A stretch of DNA of 27,716 bases from Chara braunii (taxonomy: Eukaryota; Streptophyta; Charophyceae; Charales; Characeae), in contig BFEA01000001.1 in assembly GCA_003427395.1 (NCBI GenBank), positions 833,593 through 861,308 on the forward strand, given 5' to 3'. Positions 18,337 through 27,663 of this stretch are shown piece after piece. The notes beneath the pieces were generated by a model, which was given only the letters and a program-made list of their open reading frames with translations, searched no databases and was not told where the DNA came from. The translations under genes and the position numbers were made by a program. How positions within the stretch are numbered: position 1 is the stretch's first letter; every line of letters starts with the position of its first letter.

Positions 18337-19681
18337 ATGAAAGAAGAAGAGTTTGAACAAGGAGAGATCTCGGAGGATTTCCAGGAAGAAGAATATGATG
18401 GGTTCCACCTAGAAATGAAACTTCTTCTCTCAGGGGATAAACGTGAAAGAGATGTTGATAAAAAAACTCTCCGTATGAGAGATCATTACTTAGTGAGGGG
18501 AGACCATCTCTTCATCAAGGACAAAAGGGGACCTCCTAGGAGGGTCATTTGTGGCAGGAATCGGCAAATCGATGTGATAGTAGCGCTTCATGATGGACCC
18601 ATAGGAGGTCACAGGAGTTTCACCACTACCATCAAGAAGGCGACCGAGCTGTACTTTTGGACGGGCATGTATGGAATGATCCGAAAGTACTGCAAATCGT
18701 GCGTTCCCTGCCAAATCAGATCTCCAATCAGGTGCAAGGAACCCCTACATTCGAGATATATCAAGGATGTGGGGGCGGTGATCCATCTGGATCTCCTTGC
18801 AATGCCATTGGGACTTAGAGGCTATAACTATATCTTTGATGCGCGGGATAACCTTACAGGATTTGTTGATGGAAAGGTCATCCGAACCAAGACAGGAGCA
18901 GTCTTGGCAGATTGCATCAAAGAATATTACCTCCGGTATCCTTTCGTTGTGGATTTACAACGGATAGGGGGTCTGAGTTTACGTGTGGGGAAGTGAAAGA
19001 GTTGTTGGACGACCTAGGAGTTATTGCCAAGTACACGACCAGAGCACATCCGCAAGCGAATGCACCGGTTGAAAGAGAGCACAGTAAGATCACCAATTTG
19101 CTGGCAAAGTGGACAGCTGGAAAGCCAAACCTGTGGCCCAAGTTCCTAAGAGCAGTGTTCTTTGTCGAGAACATCACAGTCAAGAGAACCACAGGTTATG
19201 CCCCTGCAACCCTGTGGTGTGGAAGGCATGCCACGTTTCCTATAGGAGTTTCTTAAAAATGTGGCGAAGGCAGGATCTCGATAATGATATGCCTCTGGAA
19301 GAATTGATTGACATCAGGGCCGGGCAGGTCAGTATTACTGAAGAACGGATACAGGAAGCAGTGGAAAGAGTGGCTGACAGTCGTGGAAGGGACAAAGAAA
19401 GGTGGGATAGATCTCCATGCGTAAGGGATGAACCATTGGAAGTTGGAGAGATAGTACTGCTGTATGACTCCTCACTCGAGAAGCAATGGTCGAGGAAGCT
19501 GGACAAGAGATTGTTGAGACCTTTCAAAGTCAGACACAGAGGGAATTATGGAGCTTATGAACTAGAAGAGATGGATGGAACACCAAGAAAAGACTGGATT
19601 TCTAGATCTAGGCTGAAGAAGTTCAATATGAGGCAAGAGGTGAGTTCCTTTACGAACAGACTATTGTTAACCAGCTACTGA
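18337..19681 (+). pseudogene. pol: Integrase: HHCC finger, DDE core, C-terminal domain
   Basis: The zinc finger is LHDGPIGGHRSF ... YCKSCVPCQ (H-x6-H, C-x2-C; about 18590-18715). The core starts with IHLDLLAMP (first Asp). The frame then shifts near 18955, and the second Asp is in TTDRGSEFT, followed by HPQANAPVEREHSK with the Glu. A second frameshift at about 19245 (before FLKMWRRQDL) leads to the C-terminal domain: GEIVLLYDSSLEKQWSRKLD, LRPFKVRHRGNYGAYELEEMDG, SRSRLKKF, an SH3-like DNA-binding fold typical of Ty3 integrases. I see no chromodomain after it. All catalytic residues remain, but in three different frames. Confidence 0.92.
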
Positions 19682-19724
19682 CTTTTTCCTTTATCTGTCA
19701 CTCCCTTTCCTTTTCTGTGTGCAG
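19640..19724 (+). other. Predicted GT-AG intron between pol and ORF3
   Basis: The donor is CAAGAG|GTGAGT at 19640. A branch-like CTACTGAC lies at 19675-19682, followed by a dense pyrimidine tract and CTGTGTGCAG|GCG ending at 19724: 85 bp, a normal size for plants and algae. Splicing puts a TGA one codon after the pol C-terminus, so the intron would not fuse pol to ORF3. The acceptor is 25 nt before the ORF3 ATG, as expected if a 5'-leader donor also uses it to make an ORF3 message. RNA evidence would be decisive. Confidence 0.55.
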
Positions 19725-19749
19725 GCGTGACCCAGGAAAACAGGCAGCC

Positions 19750-19833
19750 ATGGCAGAGAAGGGAGGGATGGCGGGTCCTTCTAGGACAACTCCTGGAAGA
19801 GAGGGACAAAAGAAGGCGCAGCTAGTAACGGTT
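19750..19833 (+). pseudogene. ORF3, N-terminal fragment before the mitochondrial insertion
   Basis: ATG 19750 opens a frame reading MAEKGGMAGPSRTTPG and ending in KKAQLVTV, after which sequence of mitochondrial type begins and a TGA follows (19840-19842). Directly after the insertion a frame resumes with VDFHGMPIYKEGDN. The two fragments would read naturally across the junction (LVTV then VDFHG), which is why I treat them as one interrupted ORF. The first 25 residues are basic and Gly/Ser/Thr-rich, like the disordered start of Gag proteins. Confidence 0.6.
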
Positions 19834-20513
19834 TTAGGCTGATCCCCTTAAGGGTCCGCACATGACAATTCTTACTACGGGATCTCTGAATTCTCCTTGG
19901 TATGGTACCACCGTGGAGTTATTTCCCCAGTTCCCACGATCTCGAATTTNATTGAATTGTCTCCTGAAGGTTTAGGTCCTTGCGTGAGTACCTTCTCAGG
20001 CAATCTAGTGCCGCGTGGATTCTCAAGTCTCGGGCTCGCTATTGACATCGAGCACGAATTCAGNCGTGGCTTACTGTCNNCGTATACGCCTGCCGCCTGC
20101 TTGAGACGTGGACAGTAACGTATGGCCCGGAATGGGACCGGCTTCACGTATCAAGTCCGTTATCCTAACCTTACCTTCTGCTTCATCGAAGCCGTTCTTC
20201 GACTTTCGCGTGCTGCTTTCAGGCATGACCTATCACTAGGCATACCACGCACGTGTAGCTCACACCCTTAGCCTGGGCCAGCTTGAGATGGTGTGGCAGA
20301 GTTGGAGCCGCCCTGCAATCGAGACCTACGACCTGGGCGCACTCAATAATTCCTTGCATCATAGCCTAAGTGCAACGAAGTTGCCTCTACCAAGAAAATT
20401 CGGGAACGCCTTCAACTTTTTTGTCCGTGTGCCGGCACGAAGTGTGGCGTCAGAGTTTCCATAGTACATGAAAATGGAAGGGAAACAGTCAGTANTCTTG
20501 CCAAACTGATGGA

Positions 20514-20548
20514 GAGCCGTGTGCTTGGAAATCTTGCACGCACGGTTC
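20514..20548 (+). ncRNA. Group II intron domain V
   Basis: GAGCCGTGTGC ... GCACGCACGGTTC folds as the short catalytic hairpin of group II introns: lower stem GAGCCGT/ACGGTTC, internal bulge, upper stem GTGC/GCAC and an apical GGAAAT-type loop, 35 nt against the usual 34. A domain VI-like hairpin follows (GGAAGC...GCTTACC, about 20550-20585), and the rRNA exon starts a few bases later, as expected for an intron 3' end. Upstream to about 19850 is probably domains I-IV. A one-residue length excess and loss of any maturase frame make function here unlikely. Confidence 0.85.
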
Positions 20549-20589
20549 GGAGGGAAGCTTAGTCAGATTACACACACTGCTTACCCTAT

Positions 20590-20606
20590 CTATTGGGTCG
20601 TTGGTT

Positions 20607-20645
<39 letters not shown>

Positions 20646-20653
20646 TGTACTCA

Positions 20654-20686
<33 letters not shown>

Positions 20687-20813
20687 ATTTCTTTTGCCCG
20701 AAATCGTCTCTATGATAAACCAATGACTTTGATACGTTACGCACGTCAAGTGCGCAATATGTTTTTCGCATCGTTGATCATAGAGACTATCACGGTAGAA
20801 TCAATGACTGAGG

Positions 20814-20852
<39 letters not shown>
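20590..20852 (+). rRNA. rns: Mitochondrial small-subunit rRNA, 3' terminal fragment
   Basis: The sequence matches the 3' end of bacterial-type small-subunit rRNA: ATCGCTAGTAATCGCGGATC (about 20608-20627), TTGTACACACCGCCCGTCAC (20658-20677) and GAAGTCGTAACAAGG (20815-20829), the helix 44/decoding-site strands, then GTAGGGGAACCTGCGGCTG. The form GTAGCCGTAGGGGAACCTG and the variable insert after CATGGGAATT are of plant mitochondrial type; chloroplast rRNA ends differently (GTACTGGAAGGTGCGG). It stops about ten bases short of the usual mature 3' end. Exon 1 is absent, so it cannot give a working rRNA. Confidence 0.92.
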
Positions 20853-20853
<1 letters not shown>

Positions 20854-22598
20854 TGGATTTCCATGGAATGCCTATTTACAAGGAAGGGGACAATCTGAGG
20901 ATCTTCCTGAGGGAATTTGAGGAGCACGCCTTCAGAAGAGAATGGAGTACTCGGACCATGCTTGAACAGGTGGCAGGATTGGGGGAGTGCAATGAAGTGA
21001 TAGACGAGATTGCCTTAAAATGTCTAGGATGGATGGATTTCAAAGCCGACATGTGGGCGAAATATAGGGATCTGACAAGGGATGAAATCGAGGATGATAT
21101 CATTTTCGATAACACCGACTTGGGTGATTTTGAGGACAGCATCCGCCTTTGCTCAGAAAAAAGAAGGTGGGGTGAAAGGAAGATGTTGGAACAAGTGATG
21201 AGGAGGATCACACCGAGGGAGTATGAGGCAGTGAAAAAGATCAAGGAGGAGTCAGACACCAGGGGGAGCTTCCTTGTCAAAATGAGAAAGGCCTATCCCT
21301 TGGAGGTGCAGAGACAAAAGAAGAAACAGTTACTTCAGGAGCAGGGATTGTGGATTGACAAGAGGGGAGAGAGGATAGAAAGAAGAGCTCAGATGGAAGA
21401 TAGGGGAAATATCACCGCCCCTCAACAGGGGAATGATGAGTACAGAGCTCAAGGTGAAGATGACTCAATAAAAGAAGACAAGACACAAATGGGGGAGCAT
21501 GATGGTAAGGAAGTGGAAGGCAATGGCAAGGCAGGAAAGGTGAAAAAGGGAGACGAGAAGGTGAAGGGAAAGGAGAAGGACAGTGAGAAGAATGAAATGG
21601 CAGGACCATCTGAAACTGCAGAAGAGTCTACTTCCAATGAGTCTCCAAAGGAACGGGGCACAAGGAGATGGACATAGGAAACGAGGCAGAGAAAAAAGAA
21701 AGAAAACAGGGAATGGAGAATTTGGGTTGCAGCCTCGTTAAGAGAAAATGAGTTGCCTTCAGACGCACACTGGAGCTTGAAGTTGGAAAGGATGCTACTC
21801 TCTGACACCGTGATCAACTCGAAGCTACCAACTGATATAGACAGGTTGATCCGGTTGAATGAGCTACCAAGGGACGATTGTGAATGGATCCTTGAGGGGG
21901 AGGCAGAAGTGGACGATAGGTTAAAAGGAGTGAAGGAAGAAAGGAGAAGGGAATTAGAAGTTCCGTTTCAGGAACTTCAGGATAGAATGAAGGAAAAGAC
22001 AGAGTTGTTCACGCAGGGAGTGGCAAGTCATGTCCCTGAAATCCTAAAAGAGACTCAGAGGTTGAGAGCAAGAGAAGAGAAAAAGGACATGCAGTGGGCA
22101 AAGGTGGAAAAGGAGATGGAAAGTTTAAAAGCAGAAATGGAAAAGGCAAAGATTGAACAGGGAAAGATGGAGGTAAAGGTGGAGGCTCTAAGCATTGCTC
22201 TTGACAACAAGCGTAAAGAGGCGGAGACAGAAAAGATTGAGAAAGAGAAATTGGAAAAAGAAGTTGGTAAGTTGGAGTTGCGTCACTCACAGATAACAAA
22301 ATGGGACAGGAGAGGAAGAGGTCTTACCTTGAAACATTAATTGGGGTTGCATCACAAGATGTCCCATCGTTTGCAAAGAGATCAAAGGAAGAGGAGAAGA
22401 AGTTATGTTGGTACTGTATGAAGGGAGTCCACAAGAGGGATGATTGTCCTGATTTTAGGACAGATAGAGAAAAAAGGGTTAGTTAGTCTCGATGAGAACA
22501 ACAGACTCATCGATAGGAAGGGGAATCTGATTAAAAGAACCAAGGAAGGGTTCAGGGTTCAGCTGTATGAGCAGTTGGGACTCACTTTAAAGGATTAG
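20853..22598 (+). pseudogene. ORF3: second Gag-like protein with coiled coil and CCHC knuckle
   Basis: This continues the ORF split by the mitochondrial insertion. The first ~160 residues are capsid-like (IYKEGDNLRIFLREFEEHAF, CLGWMDFKADMWAKYRDL), with the same W-x-x-FK-x-x-M-x-x-KY pattern as the upstream Gag. A charged Lys/Glu/Gly region follows, broken by TAG at 21675-21677. Then comes a strong coiled coil (about 21900-22280, KVEKEMESLKAEMEKAK). A frameshift near 22300 leads to CWYCMKGVHKRDDC (22412-22453), a canonical C-x2-C-x4-H-x4-C knuckle, with all four ligands. One more frameshift in a run of A near 22470 precedes a C-terminal tail (SLDENNRLIDRKGNLI) ending at TAG 22596. A Gag-like ORF after pol is unusual; the alternative is the 5' part of another element joined here. 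Confidence 0.75.
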
Positions 22599-23345
22599 AA
22601 TAAGACAGTTTTGATTCCTCTTAGACAGGTATTGTATATTAGGGACTGAGGGTGAAGGAGACAGTATGGTGAGGATGGTATTTGCTCTTCTTACGAGCAT
22701 CGGATGGAGTATTTTTGTCCAGGTATAGTACTAAGATTTGGGGATCATGTATACTATTTGGACTCGGCATTTTGTACTCTAGTAGTTGAGGGTAGATCAA
22801 ACGTATGGTTCATTTTCTATCTTGAGGATCTGTGCATCAGTCTAGATCAATTTTGGACATATACTTTTGTATTCAGTTAAGTTTATCTATTCTAAGTTAT
22901 TTGCGAGGTTTACCTATGGGGAACTTAAACACTTTGCACTTTCACAATTGAGTTGGTCAAGTATTTGATATTTGTGGATAAAATGTGTACTTTGGATATG
23001 TGTGCAGTCTATGCTGTCAGATCTTGAACTATGATGCTCAGAAAAACGCCTAAGTGTTCAGGAGTGACAAGAGTGACTGAAATGAGATTTGCAAAGTTTG
23101 AAAGTTGTTTTGCACCTATGATGAGTCATTTATGTTTATTTTTGAAGCAGACCCTAAAAAGGGGTATGAAAAAGTCTAAGTTATTTTACATTTGAAAAAA
23201 CCCTTTGAATCAGGGTCATGTATATTATGAATGGAATGAATGTTTTTTCAACCTTCTTACAAGATAAGGGGTCAAACACATACTTTTATTTTCATTATGG
23301 ATATTTTGGTTGAATTTTCTATTGAAAAAAAGATCCCCGAGATGT

Positions 23346-23382
23346 GTGCCTATCCAGCCTGTGATCGAGGTCTGGTAGGCAC
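23346..23382. repeat. Stable hairpin, 11 bp stem with one bulge
   Basis: GTGCCTA(T)CCAG pairs with CTGGTAGGCAC, one T bulged, and an inner CCT/AGG pair brings the loop down to seven bases. It is not followed by a T run, so it does not look like a simple terminator. Function unknown. Confidence 0.7.
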
Positions 23383-24643
23383 GGTCCCTAAATGACTCTG
23401 ACGATGCCCTTCGATCAGAGACAAATTTTTCAATCATGTTGAATCATTCTTATTGATATTGTTTTAAATACATTCAATGGGTTTGTTCACCCATTCAAAG
23501 ACAACTGACGAGGGGAAATAAATTTTATCTGGTCAAATTGAATTTTATATCTGTATTTAATCATCGTTCATCCACTTGTGGAGGTCAGTCTGAGGGACTT
23601 AAAATTACCAAGCCTATGGTGAAAAATTGACATCGTTGGGGCATAACTCCCAGCGTGGGCTGCTGACTAAGTATAACAAGGCAGCGGGCCTTCCGATTAC
23701 GGCATGAGACTAAACTTGAGGGGAAGGACTCCCTAATGATTGTATAAGTCCAGGTAGATATCGGGGGGATCGAGAGTCGAGTCTAGATATTTGATAGGAG
23801 GTATTTTATCCTGTGTTGCGTAACCAATACAGGTACCACCATTAATTTAACAACATGGTGGGTCACAGATTAGGCCTGATCAACCGACTGTGGTGGGTTG
23901 AGAACGAGGTCGTCGATCCCCTCGCATTAGACTTCGGGTGGGACGGTAAAAACAGACTAAGGTTGAAACCCTCGTCCAAAGGATAAGATTCATTTATGAT
24001 TCCTGACTCCTCGGACACCAAACGAGATCCGACAATAAAGTCTAAAGTTGAGGGGAGAGGCTATCATTATATTCCTTGGTGACCTCTGTAACTGTAGTAC
24101 AGATCCAGTACCCCCACTTTGAGTCATATGGAATAATATTTCTTTGGTATTGCAATCGTTGGTATGTGGGAGACCCAGATTGAAATCCTGGCGGTATGGA
24201 CGCACCAAAGGAAATAGTGAGGGTCTTCAAACCACGACTTCTGCCAGGAAATCGGATTTTGACAACTTGTTGTGTCAGAAGGCCTTTGTTTGCATTTAGA
24301 TTCCCCACCGACGGGGACGTCGCTTAATGGGGTCTGGGAAGACTGTCGGAGCTGATACCCTTACAAGAGTATCCGCTCATGATTTTGCAGTCGACACAAT
24401 GTCGGCACCAACTGTTAGAAAAAAGACGGTTAAAGACAGAAACTGGGGTAAACCCCTCGACCATTATGGTTATGAAAGTTAGAAACCGCAAAGGTCAAAA
24501 CACGGCACACGCGGACAAGAGTCGGAGGTTGAAAAATTTTGAATGCTCGCAGAGCATGCAGAGACGACAGAGGTTAGTAAATGAAATGACCCCGCACGCC
24601 ATTCCGGCACAAACGGAGACTGCAAAATGGTTAGTAAGTAAGA

Positions 24644-24679
24644 CCTCCGACCACTAAGGTCGACCACTAAGGTCGGAGG
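24644..24679. repeat. Nested palindrome with internal direct repeat
   Basis: The outer arms CCTCCGACC and GGTCGGAGG enclose two copies of GACCACTAAGGTC overlapping at a central GGTCGACC palindrome. It can therefore form one long hairpin or two short adjacent ones. No gene association seen. Confidence 0.8.
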
Positions 24680-24914
24680 GTTAGTTAAAACAGATAAGAT
24701 CGCGCAGGATGCGGCGACGATTTTCCTCAGTCAAGTTAACGACTGGGGAAGTATGACCATTTCAGCTCAAGACCGCAGACGTCGAGTATATCGGAAAAGC
24801 GGGGCGGGAAACCGCTCCTCGCAGGATAAAATAAAGGTAAAAATTAGTAAAAGTCCTGACCATGTGGCTGGGGCGACCAGGCAAAAGGGCCACAACCTGT
24901 TGTAACAGGCTGCG

Positions 24915-25442
24915 ATGGCCTACAATGACCTGGATTTCCCTTACGGTAGACCAGAGAGTTCAGCACAAGCAGCGAAGCGATCAACGCGCCGAACCATGAA
25001 GTTGGACAAAGGAAAATCGCCTGTGGGAATGACTTTGGGCGATGGTCCAATGACGGATTTTTCCGCTTTGCCACCAACACCATTAGCTTCGGCGGGTTCA
25101 GCGGACAAGAAGACACTAGCATCGTGTACCAGAAGCGGTATGTAAGATTTTGTTTTCAATATTCAGCGGGAGCTGACATCCAAGCGTGCGGATCGGATCA
25201 AGGATATGTGCCATAAGGCAGGCATCAGGTACATTACGAGGGACCAAACTGTGGAAGAGCTTGTACGCGCGAAGACGGACTTAGCATACGAAGGGTTGTA
25301 CGAAGACGGAGAGAGGGCCAGTGAGGTGCGGGAGCAGGTTGGCATTGAAGAAGTACCGGAGGAGGAGGGTTTGACGGCCCCGAGACCAAGGCGCTCGCGA
25401 AGATCACCAACCACCTCGCCGCCTGATGAGGACAACAGCTGA
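24915..25442 (+). pseudogene. Hypothetical protein with one in-frame stop
   Basis: One frame from ATG 24915 to TGA 25440-25442 (175 codons) is broken only by TAA at 25143-25145. The first half is basic and Ser/Thr/Pro-rich (SAQAAKRSTRRTMKLDKGKS), probably disordered. The second half has a helical segment, RIKDMCHKAGIRYITRDQT then VEELVRAKTDLAYEG, that recalls a SAP-like helix-turn-helix by pattern only, then a Glu-rich and Arg/Ser/Pro-rich tail (RPRRSRRSPTTSPP). Composition looks protein-like and continues across the stop, so it is likely a decayed ORF, perhaps of another transposable element. I do not recognise the family. Confidence 0.5.
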
Positions 25443-26820
25443 CTACATGGCCTCAGTTACACTGCTTTCCTTTGGGAGTACCTCGTGGCTCTCCTAGGAA
25501 TACGAGATGTTATGAGGCGACAGAGCGGTTTTCCGAGGTTTGGCCAATGTGGCCAGACTGGCTCAAGAGCCTATTCTGATGAAACTCCTGGCCATGATTC
25601 ATTTGGGCTGGAGGGAGGTTCTTCCCCTCCGATTACGCCATTTTGCATAAAGGGTACGGAGACTTTTTGTGATTTGGATTTTTTATCTAACAATTTTCTC
25701 ATTTTGGCGTAGAGAGCAACGAATCCGGGCCTGACCCTGTTCCGGGTACGTAGGGGACGTTGTTTTCTTCTCTTTTTTCTTTTTCTTTTCTTTTTTTTTT
25801 CTCTTTCTTCCAAGCGCGCAGTTTTCGGGAAGGACGAATTCAACACGGTACATGCAGAACAGCTCCAAAACGGAACGGTACGGAACAATTTTTGGAATTT
25901 AGCTGATGTTTATTGTGGTTGATGATAGGGCTATAGGCCCTCGGGCACAGGGTGTCACGAAACGGCGGTTTTTGGAATGATATTATGGTGTGTGGTTTCG
26001 TATTTAGATAAGTATTATTTACGAAGATCTCTGAAGTTCAGCTGACGTACGGGGAAGAACGGGTAGATACATCTAGTGCTGAGGTCATATGGGTATCCCG
26101 TGTCGAGGCGTTTCAGAGAGTTTTTCGGCGACCTTCGACGTCATGAACGCATGAACAGTAGCACAGAGGATACGAATCACCCTTTGGACTCAGTATATAG
26201 ATGGTGAGCAAGGCTAGGCTCTCCCTCTCTTGGAACAGAAGCTCCTTCGAGCACCTCCTGATGAGTTGGTGGTGGACAACAGAAACCGGTCGAGGATTTT
26301 TCGCCTTGTTCCAACAAGCTAGGCTTGGAAAATTTCTCTTGGAGACGACATGTATTGTCTGGTTCGGATCTGACTTCGTCTCTGTGTGGGCTGTTTTCTC
26401 CCTAGCGTCAGTTCGTCGCATGCGTCTGTCTCCTGTCTCCTAGCTCCTAGTAGAACCAAACATGGAGCTAGCCCAATAGGTACCGGTACTGACTGATACG
26501 CAGAAGATGTCGGGATCGAGCCCGACCTGCCTCCGGGCTAGCTCCTGTTGCTAGCATAAGGGGGCGGGGCCAACCTTTTTCGCCCGTTCACAGATAGGTG
26601 GGATTCGACCCCGTGACTTCGAAATTGAAATTAGGTACGACTATACCCCGTTGTGACAGTTGCCACGATGAGGTAGTTAGGAGTTAGATCCTTTTTGTTT
26701 TCTTTTTTTTCTCTTCTTTTATTTTATTTTTTTAGTTAGATTTCGTTTTTTTTTTTAGGCCCTGTGGTCAGAAATCCCACATAACCTCGCCTGAGTGAAT
26801 CTACCGCTGAGATCACGGTA
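25443..26820. other. Anonymous region with pyrimidine tracts
   Basis: No supported gene. Pyrimidine tracts lie at about 25763-25812 and 26692-26757. GCTAGC-TCCTGTT-GCTAGC (26537-26555) is a 6 bp hairpin. GGGGGCGGGGCC at 26561-26572 looks like a GC box. On the minus strand GGGGTCGAATCCC (near 26604) resembles a tRNA T-arm or Pol III B box, but no complete tRNA fold or A box accompanies it. Confidence 0.5.
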
Positions 26821-26869
26821 GGTTCAGTCAAGGAGTGAGCTGGGATCCCAGACGAGCTAGCCACTGAAG

Positions 26870-27500
26870 GCAACAGCGCGACGCCGCGGAAAAATCCGAC
26901 TCAGGGGACAACGAACTAGGAGAAAGGGGGAGGAGAAAAGAGAGAAAAGCGAACGGAAGCGGGGGAGGAGATATCGCAAGTGGACAAGAGAAGCGGGAGA
27001 TCGCGCGAGAAAAACGATAGAACGTAAGAAAAAAAGAAGAAGAAGAAGAAGAAGGAGCAAGGAGAGCCAGGAAGAGAGATCGCGCGATCGCATGAAGAGG
27101 TACAGGCAAATCTCAAGGGCGGAAATTGTGTTGTGCGAGGGATGAATGAGCGAGTGCATAGTGAGAAGGAGTTGGCGCAGACAGAGGGGGCGCTCGCCAG
27201 TAAGGAGGGAAGTGCTCGCTGAAAGGTGGCAATCACGGCAAGGGAAAAAGTCGGCCGCACGTGGTGATGAAGGGAACGACGAAATAAGACGGATTAGAGC
27301 AAAGAAAAGCAATGCAAAAAGGCGATAGCGAGAAGGAGACGGGGGAGAAGAAGGAGAAGAAGAGAAGGAGATGGAGAAGAAGAGAAGGAGAAGGAAAGAA
27401 AGGAAAAGGAAGTTAAAGGAGAAAAGGAACTACTCACCTACGAAGCAGGAAGCATCCAACAACAGCAACGACAACGGCGACGCCAAAGGAACGGGAGAAA
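26870..27500. repeat. Purine-rich tract with GAA repeats
   Basis: The plus strand is strongly biased to A/G with short GAA runs (27035-27053 and about 27346-27410) and a perfect 12 bp palindrome GATCGCGCGATC at 27078-27089. Open minus-strand frames here are Ser/Phe/Leu-rich artefacts of the pyrimidine strand. Confidence 0.8.
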
Positions 27501-27595
27501 GATAGGTAAGTCGCCTATCTCAAAGCTCGCTCCCTGACATTTTCGACCGAAAGAACGAACGAGAAAGCAAAACAAATAAATAAATAAATATGAAA

Positions 27596-27631
27596 GATTC
27601 ATTCCGTTTCTGCTCGTCCTATCGATGGAAT
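27596..27631 (-). repeat. Inverted copy of the 5' dispersed motif
   Basis: The reverse complement reads TTCCATCGATAGGACGAGCA and continues to GAATC, matching TTCTATCGGTAGGATGAGCA...GAATC at 566-599 with only a few mismatches over about 34 bases. Another diverged copy is at 1867-1898. This indicates a dispersed repeat family whose full extent I cannot define. Confidence 0.6.
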
Positions 27632-27660
27632 GTGTGTATGTGAGACGTTCATGATTCGAC

Positions 27661-27663
<3 letters not shown>

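Larger units (their letters stand above)
19834..20852 (+). mobile_element. Mitochondrial DNA insertion (group II intron end plus rns 3' end)
   Basis: About 1.02 kb with organelle-like structure sits between two halves of a retroelement ORF. Its right end is exact to a base or two (rns sequence stops at 20852, ORF3 resumes); the left end is estimated. It holds a group II intron domain V at 20514-20548 and the 3' part of mitochondrial small-subunit rRNA. Four isolated N positions (about 19950, 20064, 20079-20080, 20495) fall here and none in the flanking retroelement, suggesting several near-identical copies collapsed in the assembly, or a chimeric join. Confidence 0.8.
9384..22598 (+). mobile_element. 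Decayed Ty3/gypsy-like LTR retroelement, internal region
   Basis: Order on the plus strand: PBS, ORF1, ORF2 twice, gag, protease, RT, RNase H, integrase, ORF3. Integrase after RNase H is the Ty3/gypsy arrangement. The unusual parts are the long leader with two kinds of extra ORF before gag and a second Gag-like ORF after pol. Tat/Ogre elements of plants also carry an extra ORF before gag, but their sequence and PBS differ as far as I can recall. Damage includes at least sixteen in-frame stops, about seven frameshifts, a 238 bp duplication in gag and a ~1 kb mitochondrial insertion in ORF3. Without two LTRs I cannot define the ends or date the insertion. Confidence 0.85.
22599..24914. other. 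Anonymous 3' region, strong hairpins, no gene
   Basis: No supported gene. A purine-rich stretch at about 22643-22666 (GGGACTGAGGGTGAAGGAGA) could be a polypurine tract, which would place a 3' LTR start just after it, but I could not match what follows to sequence upstream of 9380. Notable structures are a hairpin at 23346-23382, a smaller one near 23395-23427 (CTCTGA/TCAGAG), AATGGGT/ACCCATT near 23477-23497, and a nested palindrome at 24644-24679. Confidence 0.5.

Noticed and set aside
20590-20852. Chloroplast 16S rRNA origin for the rRNA fragment
   Set aside because: The terminal GTAGCCGTAGGGGAACCTG and the variable region after CATGGGAATT are of mitochondrial type, unlike the chloroplast 3' end.
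26828-27312. Ser/Phe/Leu-rich minus-strand ORFs
   Set aside because: They are opposite a polypurine strand, which rarely gives stops; composition is artefactual.
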